Made by a program: the position numbers and the translations under genes. Positions 1 through 9,955 of a stretch of 46,586 nucleotides of DNA are shown piece after piece. Origin of the DNA: Planctomycetota bacterium (GTDB lineage Bacteria > Planctomycetota > Brocadiia > Brocadiales > Bathyanammoxibiaceae); assembly GCA_023261505.1 (NCBI GenBank), contig JAHFOV010000009.1, positions 3,036 to 49,621 of the forward strand, read 5' to 3'. The notes beneath the pieces are model-generated. The model ran no database searches, was not told where the DNA came from, and was given only the letters and a program-made list of their open reading frames with translations. Within the stretch, counting starts at the first letter, position 1. Each line of letters opens with the position of its first letter.

Positions 1-123
1 CATAAGGTTGAAATGCCAGAGAGTTTGGGAAGTCTCCGCCTCTTTGATAAAAGGAGTTATGGAGACACTACATTAACTTTTTGGAGATTGCATGATTTTG
101 AGGTCGCGGAACCTGGAGATTGA
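1..123 (+). CDS. C-terminal fragment of a CDS (HKVEMPESLGSLRLFDKRSYGDTTLTFWRLHDFEVAEPGD*), possibly an RsmD-type 16S rRNA methyltransferase
   Basis: Open frame from base 1 to TGA at 121-123. 'YGDT-l-f' resembles the C-terminus of RsmD proteins. Confidence 0.4.
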   Translation, partial: HKVEMPESLGSLRLFDKRSYGDTTLTFWRLHDFEVAEPGD

Positions 124-171
124 GCGCAAGTAAGAGGTAGCCGCACCCTTCAGGTTGCTCTATTTTAATTA

Positions 172-195
172 CGCAGGCTAAAGCCTGCGGCTACA
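172..195. repeat. Dispersed palindromic repeat (acgcaggctaaagcctgcggctac)
   Basis: CGCAGGCTAAAGCCTGCGGCTAC occurs again at about 24780-24802. Confidence 0.7.
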
Positions 196-203
196 AGTTA
201 TCT

Positions 204-1103
204 ATGAATAAAAGGCTAAAACTACAGGCACATGCTAAGATTAACCTCTTTCTAGAAGTCTTGGGCAAGAGGCAAGACGGTTATCACGAGATTGAAACCG
301 TTATGCAGGAGATAGGTCTGGCAGATACGCTGGAGATAGAAGAAAGCGGTAGCACCGCAGGCGACAAAGGTATAGAACTCACTTGTACCGACCCGGACCT
401 CCCTTCTAACGAAGGCAATCTGGTATGGAAGGCGGCGAAACTCTTCCAGGAAGAACTTAGAATCAACAGGGGTGTGAGGATAAACTTGAAAAAGAGTATC
501 CCTGTAGGGGCAGGCTTGGGCGGGGGTAGTTCGGATGCGGCAACGGTATTAAAAGGATTGGACACTTTATGGCGGACAGGCATTGGGAACGAGAGGCTTA
601 TGGAGATGGCCTCAAGGCTTGGCTCTGATGTCCCTTTCTTCATTCTGGGCGGGACCGCCGTTTGCCGCGGAAGAGGAGAAAGGGTAAATCCACTAAAGGT
701 GAGCAGTGGTTATCATGATTATTATTATACCCTCCTTTATCCAGGCATAAAGATTTCCACCGCTATCGTTTATAATAATCTTAAAATAGACTTGACAAAA
801 AGTTGCAAAGATGTTAACCTTCTTTTTGCTGCCCTTGAGACAGGAAATGCTGCGTCTTTAGGGCAGTTGCTCTTTAATAGATTAGAGGCTGTGGCTTTCG
901 GCCTGTATCCGGAGCTTCAAGAGATAAAAACCCTTCTTGAAAGTTATCGTCCCTGTGGAGTCTTGCTCTCAGGGAGCGGTTCTTGCATTTACGGTCTTTA
1001 TGAAACAAGGAGGGAGGCTGAAGAGACTGGACTAGAGCTTAAAAGGAAAGGGTTTGACAAGGTATATATAACCCAACCCCTTTTGAGAGAGGAGGAATCT
1101 TGA
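204..1103 (+). CDS. ispE: 4-diphosphocytidyl-2-C-methyl-D-erythritol kinase
   Basis: GHMP kinase motif PVGAGLGGGSSDAA; N-term AHAKINLFLEVLGKRQDGYHEIETVM; LSGSGSCIYG. Confidence 0.95.
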   Translation: MNKRLKLQAHAKINLFLEVLGKRQDGYHEIETVMQEIGLADTLEIEESGSTAGDKGIELTCTDPDLPSNEGNLVWKAAKLFQEELRINRGVRINLKKSIPVGAGLGGGSSDAATVLKGLDTLWRTGIGNERLMEMASRLGSDVPFFILGGTAVCRGRGERVNPLKVSSGYHDYYYTLLYPGIKISTAIVYNNLKIDLTKSCKDVNLLFAALETGNAASLGQLLFNRLEAVAFGLYPELQEIKTLLESYRPCGVLLSGSGSCIYGLYETRREAEETGLELKRKGFDKVYITQPLLREEES

Positions 1104-1147
1104 GCAATTTTTAATCAGCTTGACTCTGAGTTAGGGAGGGGTGCCCC

Positions 1148-1621
1148 GTGGAGATTACAGAGGTAATGGTAAGGCTCACAGAATCCAGGGAAAATCGTTT
1201 ACAGGCCTTTTGTGGTATTATCATTGACAATGAATTTGTAGTGAAGGATCTGAAGATTATCGAAGGGCATAATGGCGCATTTGTGGCCATGCCGAGCCGT
1301 AAAATCACCGATAGGTGTCCCAAATGCAGGGGAAAGAACCACCTTCGGTCTCACTATTGTAGTGATTGTGGAACAAAGCTGGATGAAAAACGCTACTTAC
1401 GTGAGGGTACAAAGATACAAATTTACGCTGATACTGCGCATCCAATAAATGCTAAGTGTCGTGAGGTCATTCAACAGAAAGTTCTGGCTGCCTTTAAGGA
1501 AGAGTTAAAAAAATCTACACAATTAGGCTATAAGCCTACAGAAGTTGAACATTTAGAAGATATTGACAATGGAAAAGACCACCCTGAAGAAGAACGTTTT
1601 GGAGAAGGCATTCTACCTTAA
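1148..1621 (+). CDS. spoVG: SpoVG family protein with an inserted C4 zinc ribbon
   Basis: SpoVG signature (DNEFVVKDLKIIEGHNGAFVAMPSRK ... AHPINAKCRE) interrupted by CPKC-X10-CSDC. Directly downstream of ispE. Confidence 0.85.
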   Translation: MEITEVMVRLTESRENRLQAFCGIIIDNEFVVKDLKIIEGHNGAFVAMPSRKITDRCPKCRGKNHLRSHYCSDCGTKLDEKRYLREGTKIQIYADTAHPINAKCREVIQQKVLAAFKEELKKSTQLGYKPTEVEHLEDIDNGKDHPEEERFGEGILP

Positions 1622-1827
1622 CTTATTACCCACCCCATTGTTCCTTGTAGTAGTAGCCTAGGGAGGCTTGTACGCCTCAGGCTCTGGACATAAGGGTTAG
1701 CTGTCAGCCTGAAGCGGTTATAAGTCTCCCCGAACTGTTGCCCTACAATTTGTTTTTTCCTTTAATATTTTTTAATATAATTTATATTATTTAATTTGTT
1801 CACATCTACTAAACTCTCTGAATAACT

Positions 1828-3522
1828 ATGGCAAAAACAGGTGCACAAGTCCTTGTTGATATGTTAGTCAATAAAGGGGTGGAATACGCTTTTGGCATCC
1901 CAGGGGGAGCTGTGTTGCCCCTTTTTGATGTACTTTACGATTCTCCCATAAAATTAATCCTTACCAGGCACGAGCAGGGGGCAGGACACGCTGCCGATGG
2001 TTATGCCAGGGCAACAGGAAAGGTGGGTGTTTGCCTGGCCACCTCTGGTCCAGGGGCCACAAACCTTACCACTGCTATCGCCACCGCCTTCATGGACTCC
2101 ATTCCTATGGTCGCCATCACGGGCCAGGTCAGACGCAAGTTCATTGGAAGCGATGCCTTCCAGGAGGCCGATATCACGGGCATCACCCGTCCTATTACTA
2201 AGCATAATTACCTTGTAAAAGATATTAGAGACATCCCCAGGGTGGTCAACGAGGCCTTTTATATCGCCAGTACAGGCAGGTGTGGCCCTGTGGTGATAGA
2301 CTTGCCAGTTGATATTACTACAGAGAGTTGGGATGGCCCCTACCCTGAAGACAATGAGGTGCATCTTCCCGGTTATAAACCCCGTTACCAGGGTAACCCA
2401 AGGCAGATACGTATCGCTGCCGAGGCCATCAATAATGCCAAAAAACCAGTGGTTTATGCCGGTGGAGGTATAATTCATTCAGGCTGTCACAGAGAGCTTC
2501 TAGAGCTGGCAGAAAAGGGCAACCTTCCTGTTACCACCACACTTATGGGACTGGGAGGTTTCCCAGAAGACCACGAACTCTCCTTGCGTATGCTGGGTAT
2601 GCACGGCACCTTATACGCTAACCATGCCGTCACGGAGTGTGACCTGCTTATAGCTATCGGCGCCCGCTTCGATGATAGAATCACAGGTAAGTTAGATGAG
2701 TTTGCACCTCATGCAAAGATTATCCATATAGACATAGACCCGGCATCCATTAGCAAAACTATAAAAGTCGACATACCTGTGGTAGGAGATGCCAAAAACA
2801 TCCTTACAGAACTCCTCCCCTTAATACAACAGGTGGAAAGGAAAGAGTGGCATGAACAGATTAAAGAGTGGAAGAAAAAATATCGCCTTTCCTACGATAA
2901 CAATGGAGTACTGCCGAAACCTCAATATATTATTGAGCAAATCTCTGAAATAACCAGGGGAAAGGCCGTCATTGCCACAGAGGTGGGGCAGAACCAGATG
3001 TGGACTGCCCAGTATTATACCTTTACCAGCCCGCGCACCCTTATATCCTCTGGCGGGCTAGGCACAATGGGCTTCGGTTTCCCTGCTGCTATAGGGGCAC
3101 AATTGGGCTGTCCTGATAAAACTGTGATAGACATCGCAGGAGATGGGAGCTTCCAGATGAATATACAGGAACTGGCTACAGTGGTCCACTACAAGCTTCC
3201 CGTAAAAGTAGTCATTATGAATAACGGCTATCTGGGAATGGTGCGCCAGTGGCAGGAACTTTTTTACAAGAAGAGATACTCCGGTACTCATCTTGAGGAC
3301 AACCCCGACTTTGTCAAGGTGGCAGAGGCCTACGGGGCTAAGGGTTTTCGGATAGAACGTAAAGAGGAGGTGAGGCCTACTCTGGAGAAGGCCCTCGCCA
3401 TAAGGGAGCCTGTGGTAATAGATTGTAAGATCGGACAGGAAGAAAATGTATACCCCTTTATCCCCGCAGGCAAGACCGTCAGGGATGCTATCATAGAAGG
3501 AACTTTTGGAGGTATGGCATGA
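1828..3522 (+). CDS. ilvB: Acetolactate synthase large subunit
   Basis: ThDP enzyme motifs GIPGGAVLPLFD, TSGPGATN, GDGSFQMNIQEL...NNGYLGMVRQWQ. Confidence 0.97.
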   Translation: MAKTGAQVLVDMLVNKGVEYAFGIPGGAVLPLFDVLYDSPIKLILTRHEQGAGHAADGYARATGKVGVCLATSGPGATNLTTAIATAFMDSIPMVAITGQVRRKFIGSDAFQEADITGITRPITKHNYLVKDIRDIPRVVNEAFYIASTGRCGPVVIDLPVDITTESWDGPYPEDNEVHLPGYKPRYQGNPRQIRIAAEAINNAKKPVVYAGGGIIHSGCHRELLELAEKGNLPVTTTLMGLGGFPEDHELSLRMLGMHGTLYANHAVTECDLLIAIGARFDDRITGKLDEFAPHAKIIHIDIDPASISKTIKVDIPVVGDAKNILTELLPLIQQVERKEWHEQIKEWKKKYRLSYDNNGVLPKPQYIIEQISEITRGKAVIATEVGQNQMWTAQYYTFTSPRTLISSGGLGTMGFGFPAAIGAQLGCPDKTVIDIAGDGSFQMNIQELATVVHYKLPVKVVIMNNGYLGMVRQWQELFYKKRYSGTHLEDNPDFVKVAEAYGAKGFRIERKEEVRPTLEKALAIREPVVIDCKIGQEENVYPFIPAGKTVRDAIIEGTFGGMA

Positions 3523-3625
3523 GCAAGGTAACAGGTAACAGTAGACAGGAAAAGAAAGGAGCCAAGTCAAGGGTGACATGGTACAGGGAAAATATAATTT
3601 TCCTGTTCCCTGTAACCTTTTAATT

Positions 3626-4105
3626 ATGAGACATGTCATCACAGCACTGGTGGAAAATAAGGTGGGTGTCCTGGCCAGGATTGCAGGACTCTTCAGTAGC
3701 CGCGGCTTTAATATCGACAGCCTCAGCGTTGGGGAGACAGAAAGCCCTGAACTCTCCAGGCTCACTGTGGTTGTCAGGGGAGACGACTCCACCATCGAAC
3801 AGGTCCGCAAACAATTAGGAAAAGTCATTGACGTCATCAAGGTCATAGACCTTACTGACACTCCCTATGTAGAGAGGGATTTGATGCTTGTAAAGGTCAA
3901 CGTGCCCCCAGGAAGAAGGGGAGAGATACTGGAGATGGTGGATATCTTCCGCGGGAAGATAATAGATGTGGGACAGAAAGACATGATTATAGAATTATCG
4001 GGAACTGAGGACAAACTCGAGGCCATGATTAAACTACTCCACACTTATGGCATTAAGGAGATGGCCCGAACAGGTCAGATTGCAATGGCAAGGGGAACCA
4101 AATAA
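3626..4105 (+). CDS. ilvN: Acetolactate synthase small subunit
   Basis: ACT domain N-terminus MRHVITALVENKVGVLARIAGLFSSRGFNIDSLSVG. ATG 3626 preferred over the ORF-track start at 3578. Confidence 0.95.
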   Translation: MRHVITALVENKVGVLARIAGLFSSRGFNIDSLSVGETESPELSRLTVVVRGDDSTIEQVRKQLGKVIDVIKVIDLTDTPYVERDLMLVKVNVPPGRRGEILEMVDIFRGKIIDVGQKDMIIELSGTEDKLEAMIKLLHTYGIKEMARTGQIAMARGTK

Positions 4106-4109
4106 ATCC

Positions 4110-4139
4110 TGTAGGGGTTGAAAATATTCAACCCCTACA
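4110..4139. repeat. Perfect palindrome TGTAGGGGTTGAA-AATA-TTCAACCCCTACA, copy 1
   Basis: 13-nt arms with a 4-nt loop; same arms as the copy at 5195-5222. Confidence 0.85.
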
Positions 4140-4202
4140 TCACGCCCGGCCTTGAGCCGAAGCGGAGCACCAGCTAACGGACATTAAAGGAGCAGCGAAC
4201 GA

Positions 4203-5198
4203 ATGGCAAAAATATACTACGATAAGGATGCAGACTTTAATTACTTGAAAGGTAAAAAGTTAGCAGTAATAGGCTACGGAAGCCAGGGTAAGGCTCAGGC
4301 TCAGAACGCAAGGGATAGCGGGGTGGAGGTCATCATCGGGCTGCGGCCTGAAGGGGCCAGTATTGAACAAGCACAGAAGGACGGCTTCAAAGTCTTCAAT
4401 ATTCCAACAGCCTCCCAGGAAGGAGATATTATTCACATGCTCCTTCCAGACGAGGTCCAACCCCCTATTTATAAAAATCAGATAATGCCTCACCTTAAAA
4501 AGGGAAAGACCCTGTGCTTCTCCCACGGTTTCAATATACACTACCATCAGGTTGTCCCTACCCCTGATATAGACGTCATCATGGTGGCCCCCAAAGGCCC
4601 TGGGAGATTGGTGAGGTCGGAATATCAAAAAGGCGGCGGTGTACCATGCCTCCTGGCCGTATATCAGGATGTTTCGGGTAAGGCAAAGGACGTGGCTCTG
4701 GCCTACGCTAAGGCCATTGGCGGCACAAGGGCAGGGGTGATTGAGACTACCTTTGCCGAGGAGACAGAAACTGACCTCTTCGGAGAACAGACAGTGCTAT
4801 GCGGAGGAGTCAGCGCCCTGGTGAAGGCTGGCTTTGAGACCCTGGTGGAAGCGGGCTACCAGCCAGAACTGGCCTATTTTGAGTGCTTTCACGAACTCAA
4901 GCTCATTGTGGACCTCTTTTATGAAGGGGGACTTGCCCAGATGCGCAAATCCGTAAGTAACACTGCCGAATTTGGTGACCTGACCAGAGGGCCGAGAATA
5001 ATCAATGAAGAGACCAAAAAGGAGATGAATAAAATCCTCAAGGAGATACAGAGCGGCCAGTTCGCAAAAGAATGGGTCCTCGAAAATCAGGCAGGCTCTC
5101 CCTCCTTTGAGGCCCTTAGGGCCAGAGAAAAAGACCTGCTAATTGAAAAGGTGGGCAGGGAGCTCCGACAGAAGATGGGCTGGATTCAGGCCAAGTAG
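4203..5198 (+). CDS. ilvC: Ketol-acid reductoisomerase (NADP+)
   Basis: [40 protein letters not shown]; full-length KARI. Confidence 0.97.
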   Translation: MAKIYYDKDADFNYLKGKKLAVIGYGSQGKAQAQNARDSGVEVIIGLRPEGASIEQAQKDGFKVFNIPTASQEGDIIHMLLPDEVQPPIYKNQIMPHLKKGKTLCFSHGFNIHYHQVVPTPDIDVIMVAPKGPGRLVRSEYQKGGGVPCLLAVYQDVSGKAKDVALAYAKAIGGTRAGVIETTFAEETETDLFGEQTVLCGGVSALVKAGFETLVEAGYQPELAYFECFHELKLIVDLFYEGGLAQMRKSVSNTAEFGDLTRGPRIINEETKKEMNKILKEIQSGQFAKEWVLENQAGSPSFEALRAREKDLLIEKVGRELRQKMGWIQAK

Positions 5199-5222
5199 GG
5201 GTTGAATATTTTCAACCCCTAC
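5195..5222. repeat. Palindrome GTAGGGGTTGAA-TATT-TTCAACCCCTAC, copy 2, containing the ilvC stop codon
   Basis: Same 12-nt arms as copy 1; the ilvC TAG (5196-5198) lies in the left arm. Confidence 0.85.
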
Positions 5223-5378
5223 ATGCTGTGCCTAGTTTTTAAACCAGTCCATATCTTTGGGCAGAAGTTCGGACTTTATAGGAACAACGTTCCCTGTCAT
5301 TCTGAGCGAAGCTTCGCCTTCGGCGAATCTGCCGAAGGCACTAGAAGAAATCCGCTGCCCCCTTCTCTAAAGAAACGT

Positions 5379-5460
5379 AAGGACAGGTTTTTAAACCTGT
5401 CCGATAAGAACCATCCCCGTTCATATCTCAGACTTGGACAGACCTGAAGGTCTGTCCCTA
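5379..5460. repeat. Cluster of palindromic repeats (AAGGACAGGTTTTTAAACCTGTCC; GGACAGACCTGAAGGTCTGTCC)
   Basis: Two inverted repeats read directly, just downstream of a CATTCTGAGCGAAGC-type repeat (5298-5350). Confidence 0.6.
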
Positions 5461-5729
5461 CGTTATAATTTTGTGGCGTGTGAGTTCATCTCGCACGGCT
5501 GACCACCTGAGGCACCAATGAACGGTCAGGAAACTGCCGTCCTCCCTCCATTGGCAGGAAGGAATCATCTCCTCAGAGCACATTCCTTTTTAATGTGAAT
5601 GAGGAGGTAGTTCTCAGCAAAGAGGACTCCTTCTGGTCATCGTCAGCATTATGAGAAAGATTCTTTTCATTTTGACACTGTCAAAAATAGACTTTTAAAT
5701 TAGGGGTCGAAAGTGTTAAAATTGGCAAA

Positions 5730-6071
5730 ATGTACGCAGTTCTACTGCTGGCTTCGGCGATTTTCATCCTGGAGTTTAGCGAACTAATGGCGGAGGATCA
5801 ACCTCAGGCCCCAGCCGTGAGCCATTCCGCTCAGGCTCAACCCGGAGGCACAATCGAACCGGAAGCAAAGGATGGGGGGGTAGAGTCAACCCAGGCGGTA
5901 GAGGACGAATGTTGTGAAGATGCTGACATCCTTGAGGAAGAGCTTCCATTAGAAGAGAAAGAGGGGGAGGTTTTGGAAAGGAGAGGAGAAGAAAAAAAGG
6001 TTCGCCAAGTCGAATCAACAGAAGGCATTACAGGAGAGTATTACCATGGTGGAGGCAGGGAAGGCAATTAA
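5730..6071 (+). CDS. Hypothetical acidic protein with hydrophobic N-terminus
   Basis: ORF with MYAVLLLASAIFILEF N-terminus and Glu-rich body; overlaps the next ORF by 26 nt. Confidence 0.4.
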   Translation: MYAVLLLASAIFILEFSELMAEDQPQAPAVSHSAQAQPGGTIEPEAKDGGVESTQAVEDECCEDADILEEELPLEEKEGEVLERRGEEKKVRQVESTEGITGEYYHGGGREGN

Positions 6072-6444
6072 GGCAAACATTCTGCTAATAGACTATGAGG
6101 AGACCCACCGCAGTATCTACACCAGTTTCCTGCGTTACGCTGGCTACACAGTAACGGCTGCTCCAGACGGAATTGAAGGACTAAGCCTTTTCAGAAAGGG
6201 TTCTTACGACCTGGTACTCTGTGCCCTGGAGATGCCCTATCTCTCGGGTGTAGATGTAGCAAGGGCTATAAGTTCTTTCTGTCTGGAAAAGGGGAGAAAA
6301 GTACCATTCATCATGATAGCCAGCAGATCCCGTGAAATCACCCAAGAGGAGATGAAAAAAACTGGAATTGATACTGTATTCTTTAAGCCACTCAGGTTAG
6401 ATCGTCTCTCAGAGTCTATCAGCGGACTCATTCACTCCCGATAG
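6046..6444 (+). CDS. Response regulator receiver domain protein
   Basis: ILLIDYEETHRSIYTSFLRYAGYTVTAAPDGIEGLSLF...DLVLCALEMPYLSGVDVARAI...FFKPLRLDRL: CheY-like with a Lys-Pro motif. Confidence 0.8.
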   Translation: MVEAGKAIKANILLIDYEETHRSIYTSFLRYAGYTVTAAPDGIEGLSLFRKGSYDLVLCALEMPYLSGVDVARAISSFCLEKGRKVPFIMIASRSREITQEEMKKTGIDTVFFKPLRLDRLSESISGLIHSR

Positions 6445-6963
6445 ATGATAGAAATTATAAGATACCGGAGGGCCTCTATTGAGGATATATCTCAAATAGA
6501 GGAGATGGAAGAGTTATATTTTCCAACGGAGGCCTTTGGCAGGAGGCAAATAAGATACCTCCTCCAATCCCCTAATGCCGTAACTCTGGTGGCCTGTTCC
6601 GACAGTAAGGTTCTGGGTTATGTTATCGGTGTGGGACGCAGGGGGTCTCCAACTGTAAGGATATACACCTTCTGCGTGAGGGAAGATTACAGGCAGAAAG
6701 GTATTGGCACCTCTCTGCTTCAGAGGCTGGAATGGGAGTGCCAGAAAATGGGGTTACATCACCTGATCCTTGAGGTAGGAGATTACAATCTTCCCGCCAT
6801 AAAGTTTTATACAAAAAATGGATTCGTGGAGTTTTCAAGAATTCCAGAGTACTACAGAAACGGTACCACTGCCATAAGGATGAAAAAAACGATAACCCAG
6901 CCGTTAGGGGCCAACGATTCAGAGTTAACAGAAACCACAGAAAGATACAAGAAGCCTCGTTAA
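6445..6963 (+). CDS. GNAT N-acetyltransferase, RimI-like
   Basis: CVREDYRQKGIGTSLLQRLEWECQKMGLHHLILEVGDYNLPAIKFYTKNGFVEF. Confidence 0.85.
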   Translation: MIEIIRYRRASIEDISQIEEMEELYFPTEAFGRRQIRYLLQSPNAVTLVACSDSKVLGYVIGVGRRGSPTVRIYTFCVREDYRQKGIGTSLLQRLEWECQKMGLHHLILEVGDYNLPAIKFYTKNGFVEFSRIPEYYRNGTTAIRMKKTITQPLGANDSELTETTERYKKPR

Positions 6964-7068
6964 AAAACGTCAACCTCTCAAGGTAATACTTCTTGCACTC
7001 CTCATGCAAAAAACACTTGCGTCAAGAAAACTTTTTGCTAGTATTATGCGCTTTCAGGAGGCCCGGAG

Positions 7069-8451
7069 GTGAATTCCACCGAATTTGACTGGAAGAGGTA
7101 CCCGGAGGCAGAAGCCTTTTTTCTGGAAGGCCTAGAGGCCTGCCTCGCAACCCACCAGTTAGCGGCACGCCTTGAGCAAAGGATGAGAGAACAAACCAGT
7201 ACAAAGCTTATTGACTGGGTTGACCACATAGTGCTACCAGATTCTGAACCCACCAGGGAAAGACTCGCCGAAATGGGTTTCACCGTGGAACTACTTGGAG
7301 AGACACCCCCAGGCAGGACAGCCTTTTACCACCCGGGCGCCGTATTTCCTAAGGTAGTGCTGGAAGAAAGTAAGTCTCGAAGTAACTTCTTTGAGGTGGC
7401 CCTGAAGGTAGAATCTGTGGCAGATTTTGCAGCAAAACAGGAGATAAACCGGTCATTGGAAGGCGCACCCAAGAGCCGCTACAGGAAGGTTTTGGTGGCT
7501 GAAGAAGGGGGGCTTAGCCTACTGGCTGTGGAACGCAGGGCCTACAGGGGTTACCTCTGTGAAACCCCTCCAGCAGAGTATTACAGGGAATATCTCAGGG
7601 CAGAGGAACTCTGGCGTACCAGGCCTCGCCACTTTTTTGATGATCCTGCCGAGGGGTTCAGGAGGACGATGGAGATACTTGAAGACGGCTCGGCTAGGCT
7701 TGGTAAAGGGCTGGCAGCCCATATCTTCTTTGAAGAAGAGCGGAAATACTGGCAGGAGAGAAACAAGGCGGGCCGCCTCCAAAAGGAAAGACAAGATTAT
7801 TTAGGGCTGGGTTGGGCCAATCACGACCATCACACCTTCCGCTGTTCCAGAAAGCACCTCCAAGATCTAGTGCGTTTTCTGGAGTGCATGGGCTTTCAGT
7901 GTAGAGAAAGATTTTACGCCGGGCAGGAGGCAGGGTGGGGGGCACAAGTTATGGAAAATCGCTTGCTCGGAATAACAGTCTTTGCCGATTTGGACCTCAG
8001 CCCGGAAGAAACGGTGGAAGACTTCGCACATCAGCCCCTATCCATGAAAAAAGATCTCGGTACAGTAGGTCTCTGGGTTGCCCTGCATGGGGAGAGCTTC
8101 CTTGAGGCGGGGATGCATCATCTCGCCATAAGGGCGGATTTTGATGCCCTACGCAGGGACATGGCAGAGGCAGGAATACAAACCATGAAGCCTTTTTCGG
8201 ATTTTTCCTTCCTACGCCAGGCCTTCACTCAAGGAGAGCAGTGGAGGATAGAACCGAACCGAGCTAAAGAGCTCTTGAGCTTGGGTAGTATAAACCAGGA
8301 ACAATATCAAAAATTTTCGACCCAGGGTGCCGTTGGTAGCCACCTTGAGAACATAGAACGTAAGGAGGGATTTAAGGGTTTCAACCAGCGCTCCGTCAGC
8401 GCTATAATTCAGGCCACTGACCCAAGGGCTTACAGCCAGGTCTCAGCGTGA
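7069..8451 (+). CDS. Hypothetical protein, possibly VOC/glyoxalase-fold (two repeated modules)
   Basis: 460-aa ORF (GTG start). His/Glu-containing segments WVDHIVLPDSEPTRERLAEMGF, HDHHTFRCSRKHLQDLVRFLECMGF and MHHLAIRADFDALRRDMAEAGI look VOC-like; family not certain. Confidence 0.55.
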   Translation: MNSTEFDWKRYPEAEAFFLEGLEACLATHQLAARLEQRMREQTSTKLIDWVDHIVLPDSEPTRERLAEMGFTVELLGETPPGRTAFYHPGAVFPKVVLEESKSRSNFFEVALKVESVADFAAKQEINRSLEGAPKSRYRKVLVAEEGGLSLLAVERRAYRGYLCETPPAEYYREYLRAEELWRTRPRHFFDDPAEGFRRTMEILEDGSARLGKGLAAHIFFEEERKYWQERNKAGRLQKERQDYLGLGWANHDHHTFRCSRKHLQDLVRFLECMGFQCRERFYAGQEAGWGAQVMENRLLGITVFADLDLSPEETVEDFAHQPLSMKKDLGTVGLWVALHGESFLEAGMHHLAIRADFDALRRDMAEAGIQTMKPFSDFSFLRQAFTQGEQWRIEPNRAKELLSLGSINQEQYQKFSTQGAVGSHLENIERKEGFKGFNQRSVSAIIQATDPRAYSQVSA

Positions 8452-9941
8452 AAAAATACAGGTCTTCGCTATTACAAAGGTGCCACATTAAGACTCTCAG
8501 GTTGTTATTCCTTGGCCTTATGCTTTTAGCGTCAGAACGGGCCTTTGGCCAGGTCCCAGGGGTCCTCAGCCTTCAAGAGATTCAACAATATCGAACCGAA
8601 AGATTGGAGAGGGAGACAAGGAAGGCCCTGGAATATCTGGGGAGGCCCAGTCAGAGGTTCCTATTTGATTACGGAGGATGGTACAGGTTCAGTTATCTTT
8701 CCTTCGACGATCTAAACAACGACCTTACCGCAAAGTTGAAAAGGGTCATGCGTATACACGACATCAGGCTCTGGGCCGCGCTGAACCTTGACAATGTCCA
8801 AACGTTTTATGTCCGGCAACGAACCGCCCTTAACGACTGGGACCATAACGACAATTTCAGAACAGGCGATACCGACCTGGACTTTGAGCTAGACCAGGCC
8901 TTTTACTCTGTCCAGATTGACAACGCCCTGCGTCGATACTTTGAGGTAAAACTTCCTTTGAGACTCCAGTTTACAGGAGGACAATTTTTCTCTGAGGTAG
9001 GCACTGGCCTCGTATATTCCAGGAGAGGGATAGGAGTGGAGCTAAAAGGATGGTCTCGTTTTGTGAACTTTACCACCTTTTGGTCCAGGACGCCTCCTCG
9101 GGAGAACAACATAGACTTCAGCGTGCCGGGCTTCCGAACTGAGGGCCAGGACCGTCATTTCACCGGCGTTGTGCTGTCCTATCCTGGCTTTAGCCACCAT
9201 GAGCCTTATTTCTTCTGGGTACAGCAAAAAGACCATTCAGAACCGGTACCCCCGCATCCAATTCAAAGCAAATTTGACTACGACTCCTATTACTTCGGCC
9301 TGGGCTTAAGAGGCGAACTCTTCATAAAGAATCTTAACTATGAAATAGAGGGAATTAGAGAAATCGGTAGAAGCTACGGGGATCAGGTACGCTTTGGTGG
9401 CCCTCAGAGCCCAAATAGTATCAGTGCCTGGGCGGTTTCTACCAGACTTACAAAAATCTTTGATGTGTTAACCCGCCCGAGGCTAGATCTGCGGTATGCC
9501 CTTGCCACAGGGGATAAGGACAGGCTCAACCCCACTAATACTGTCGGTGGCAGTGCCCCCGGTACAACAGATCGAAATTTCCTACACTTTGGATATATAG
9601 AGACAGGCTACATGTTATCTCCCAGGTTATCTAACCTACAAATGTTAAGAATCGGTGGTTCTATAAAACCCCTGGACTTTGATTTAGATTTAAAAGATAA
9701 TCTGGAGGTCGGGGTTTACTATTACCTTTACAAAAAAGATGTGGCAAAAGGAGGCATCAGTGATTTCAGGGCCAACAGACCCTTAAACTCGTTGGGACAG
9801 GAATTTGATGCCTACATCAACTATAAGGTCTTATCCGATGTATTCGTCAATTTTAACTATGGTAAATTCTGGCCCTCAGGCGCCTTTGGCGAAAAGACTG
9901 GCAGGGAGTACTTCCTTGCAAGCCTCACTTTCCAGTTCTAG
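8448..9941 (+). CDS. Outer-membrane beta-barrel, alginate-export/porin-like
   Basis: Signal peptide, alternating beta-strand pattern, C-terminal FLASLTFQF; overlaps the preceding stop by 4 nt. Confidence 0.7.
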   Translation: MKKYRSSLLQRCHIKTLRLLFLGLMLLASERAFGQVPGVLSLQEIQQYRTERLERETRKALEYLGRPSQRFLFDYGGWYRFSYLSFDDLNNDLTAKLKRVMRIHDIRLWAALNLDNVQTFYVRQRTALNDWDHNDNFRTGDTDLDFELDQAFYSVQIDNALRRYFEVKLPLRLQFTGGQFFSEVGTGLVYSRRGIGVELKGWSRFVNFTTFWSRTPPRENNIDFSVPGFRTEGQDRHFTGVVLSYPGFSHHEPYFFWVQQKDHSEPVPPHPIQSKFDYDSYYFGLGLRGELFIKNLNYEIEGIREIGRSYGDQVRFGGPQSPNSISAWAVSTRLTKIFDVLTRPRLDLRYALATGDKDRLNPTNTVGGSAPGTTDRNFLHFGYIETGYMLSPRLSNLQMLRIGGSIKPLDFDLDLKDNLEVGVYYYLYKKDVAKGGISDFRANRPLNSLGQEFDAYINYKVLSDVFVNFNYGKFWPSGAFGEKTGREYFLASLTFQF

Positions 9942-9955
9942 ATAAAGGGTCAAAA

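Noticed and set aside
1622-1827. T-box or leader-peptide attenuator upstream of ilvB
   Set aside because: No T-box consensus or Leu/Val/Ile-rich leader peptide recognisable; mostly palindromic repeat sequence.
1954-3861. Long antisense ORFs across ilvB/ilvN (1954..2478 and 3058..3861 on -)
   Set aside because: Antisense shadows of strongly conserved genes with no recognisable protein pattern.
5202-5447. 81-aa ORF after ilvC
   Set aside because: Consists almost entirely of palindromic repeats.
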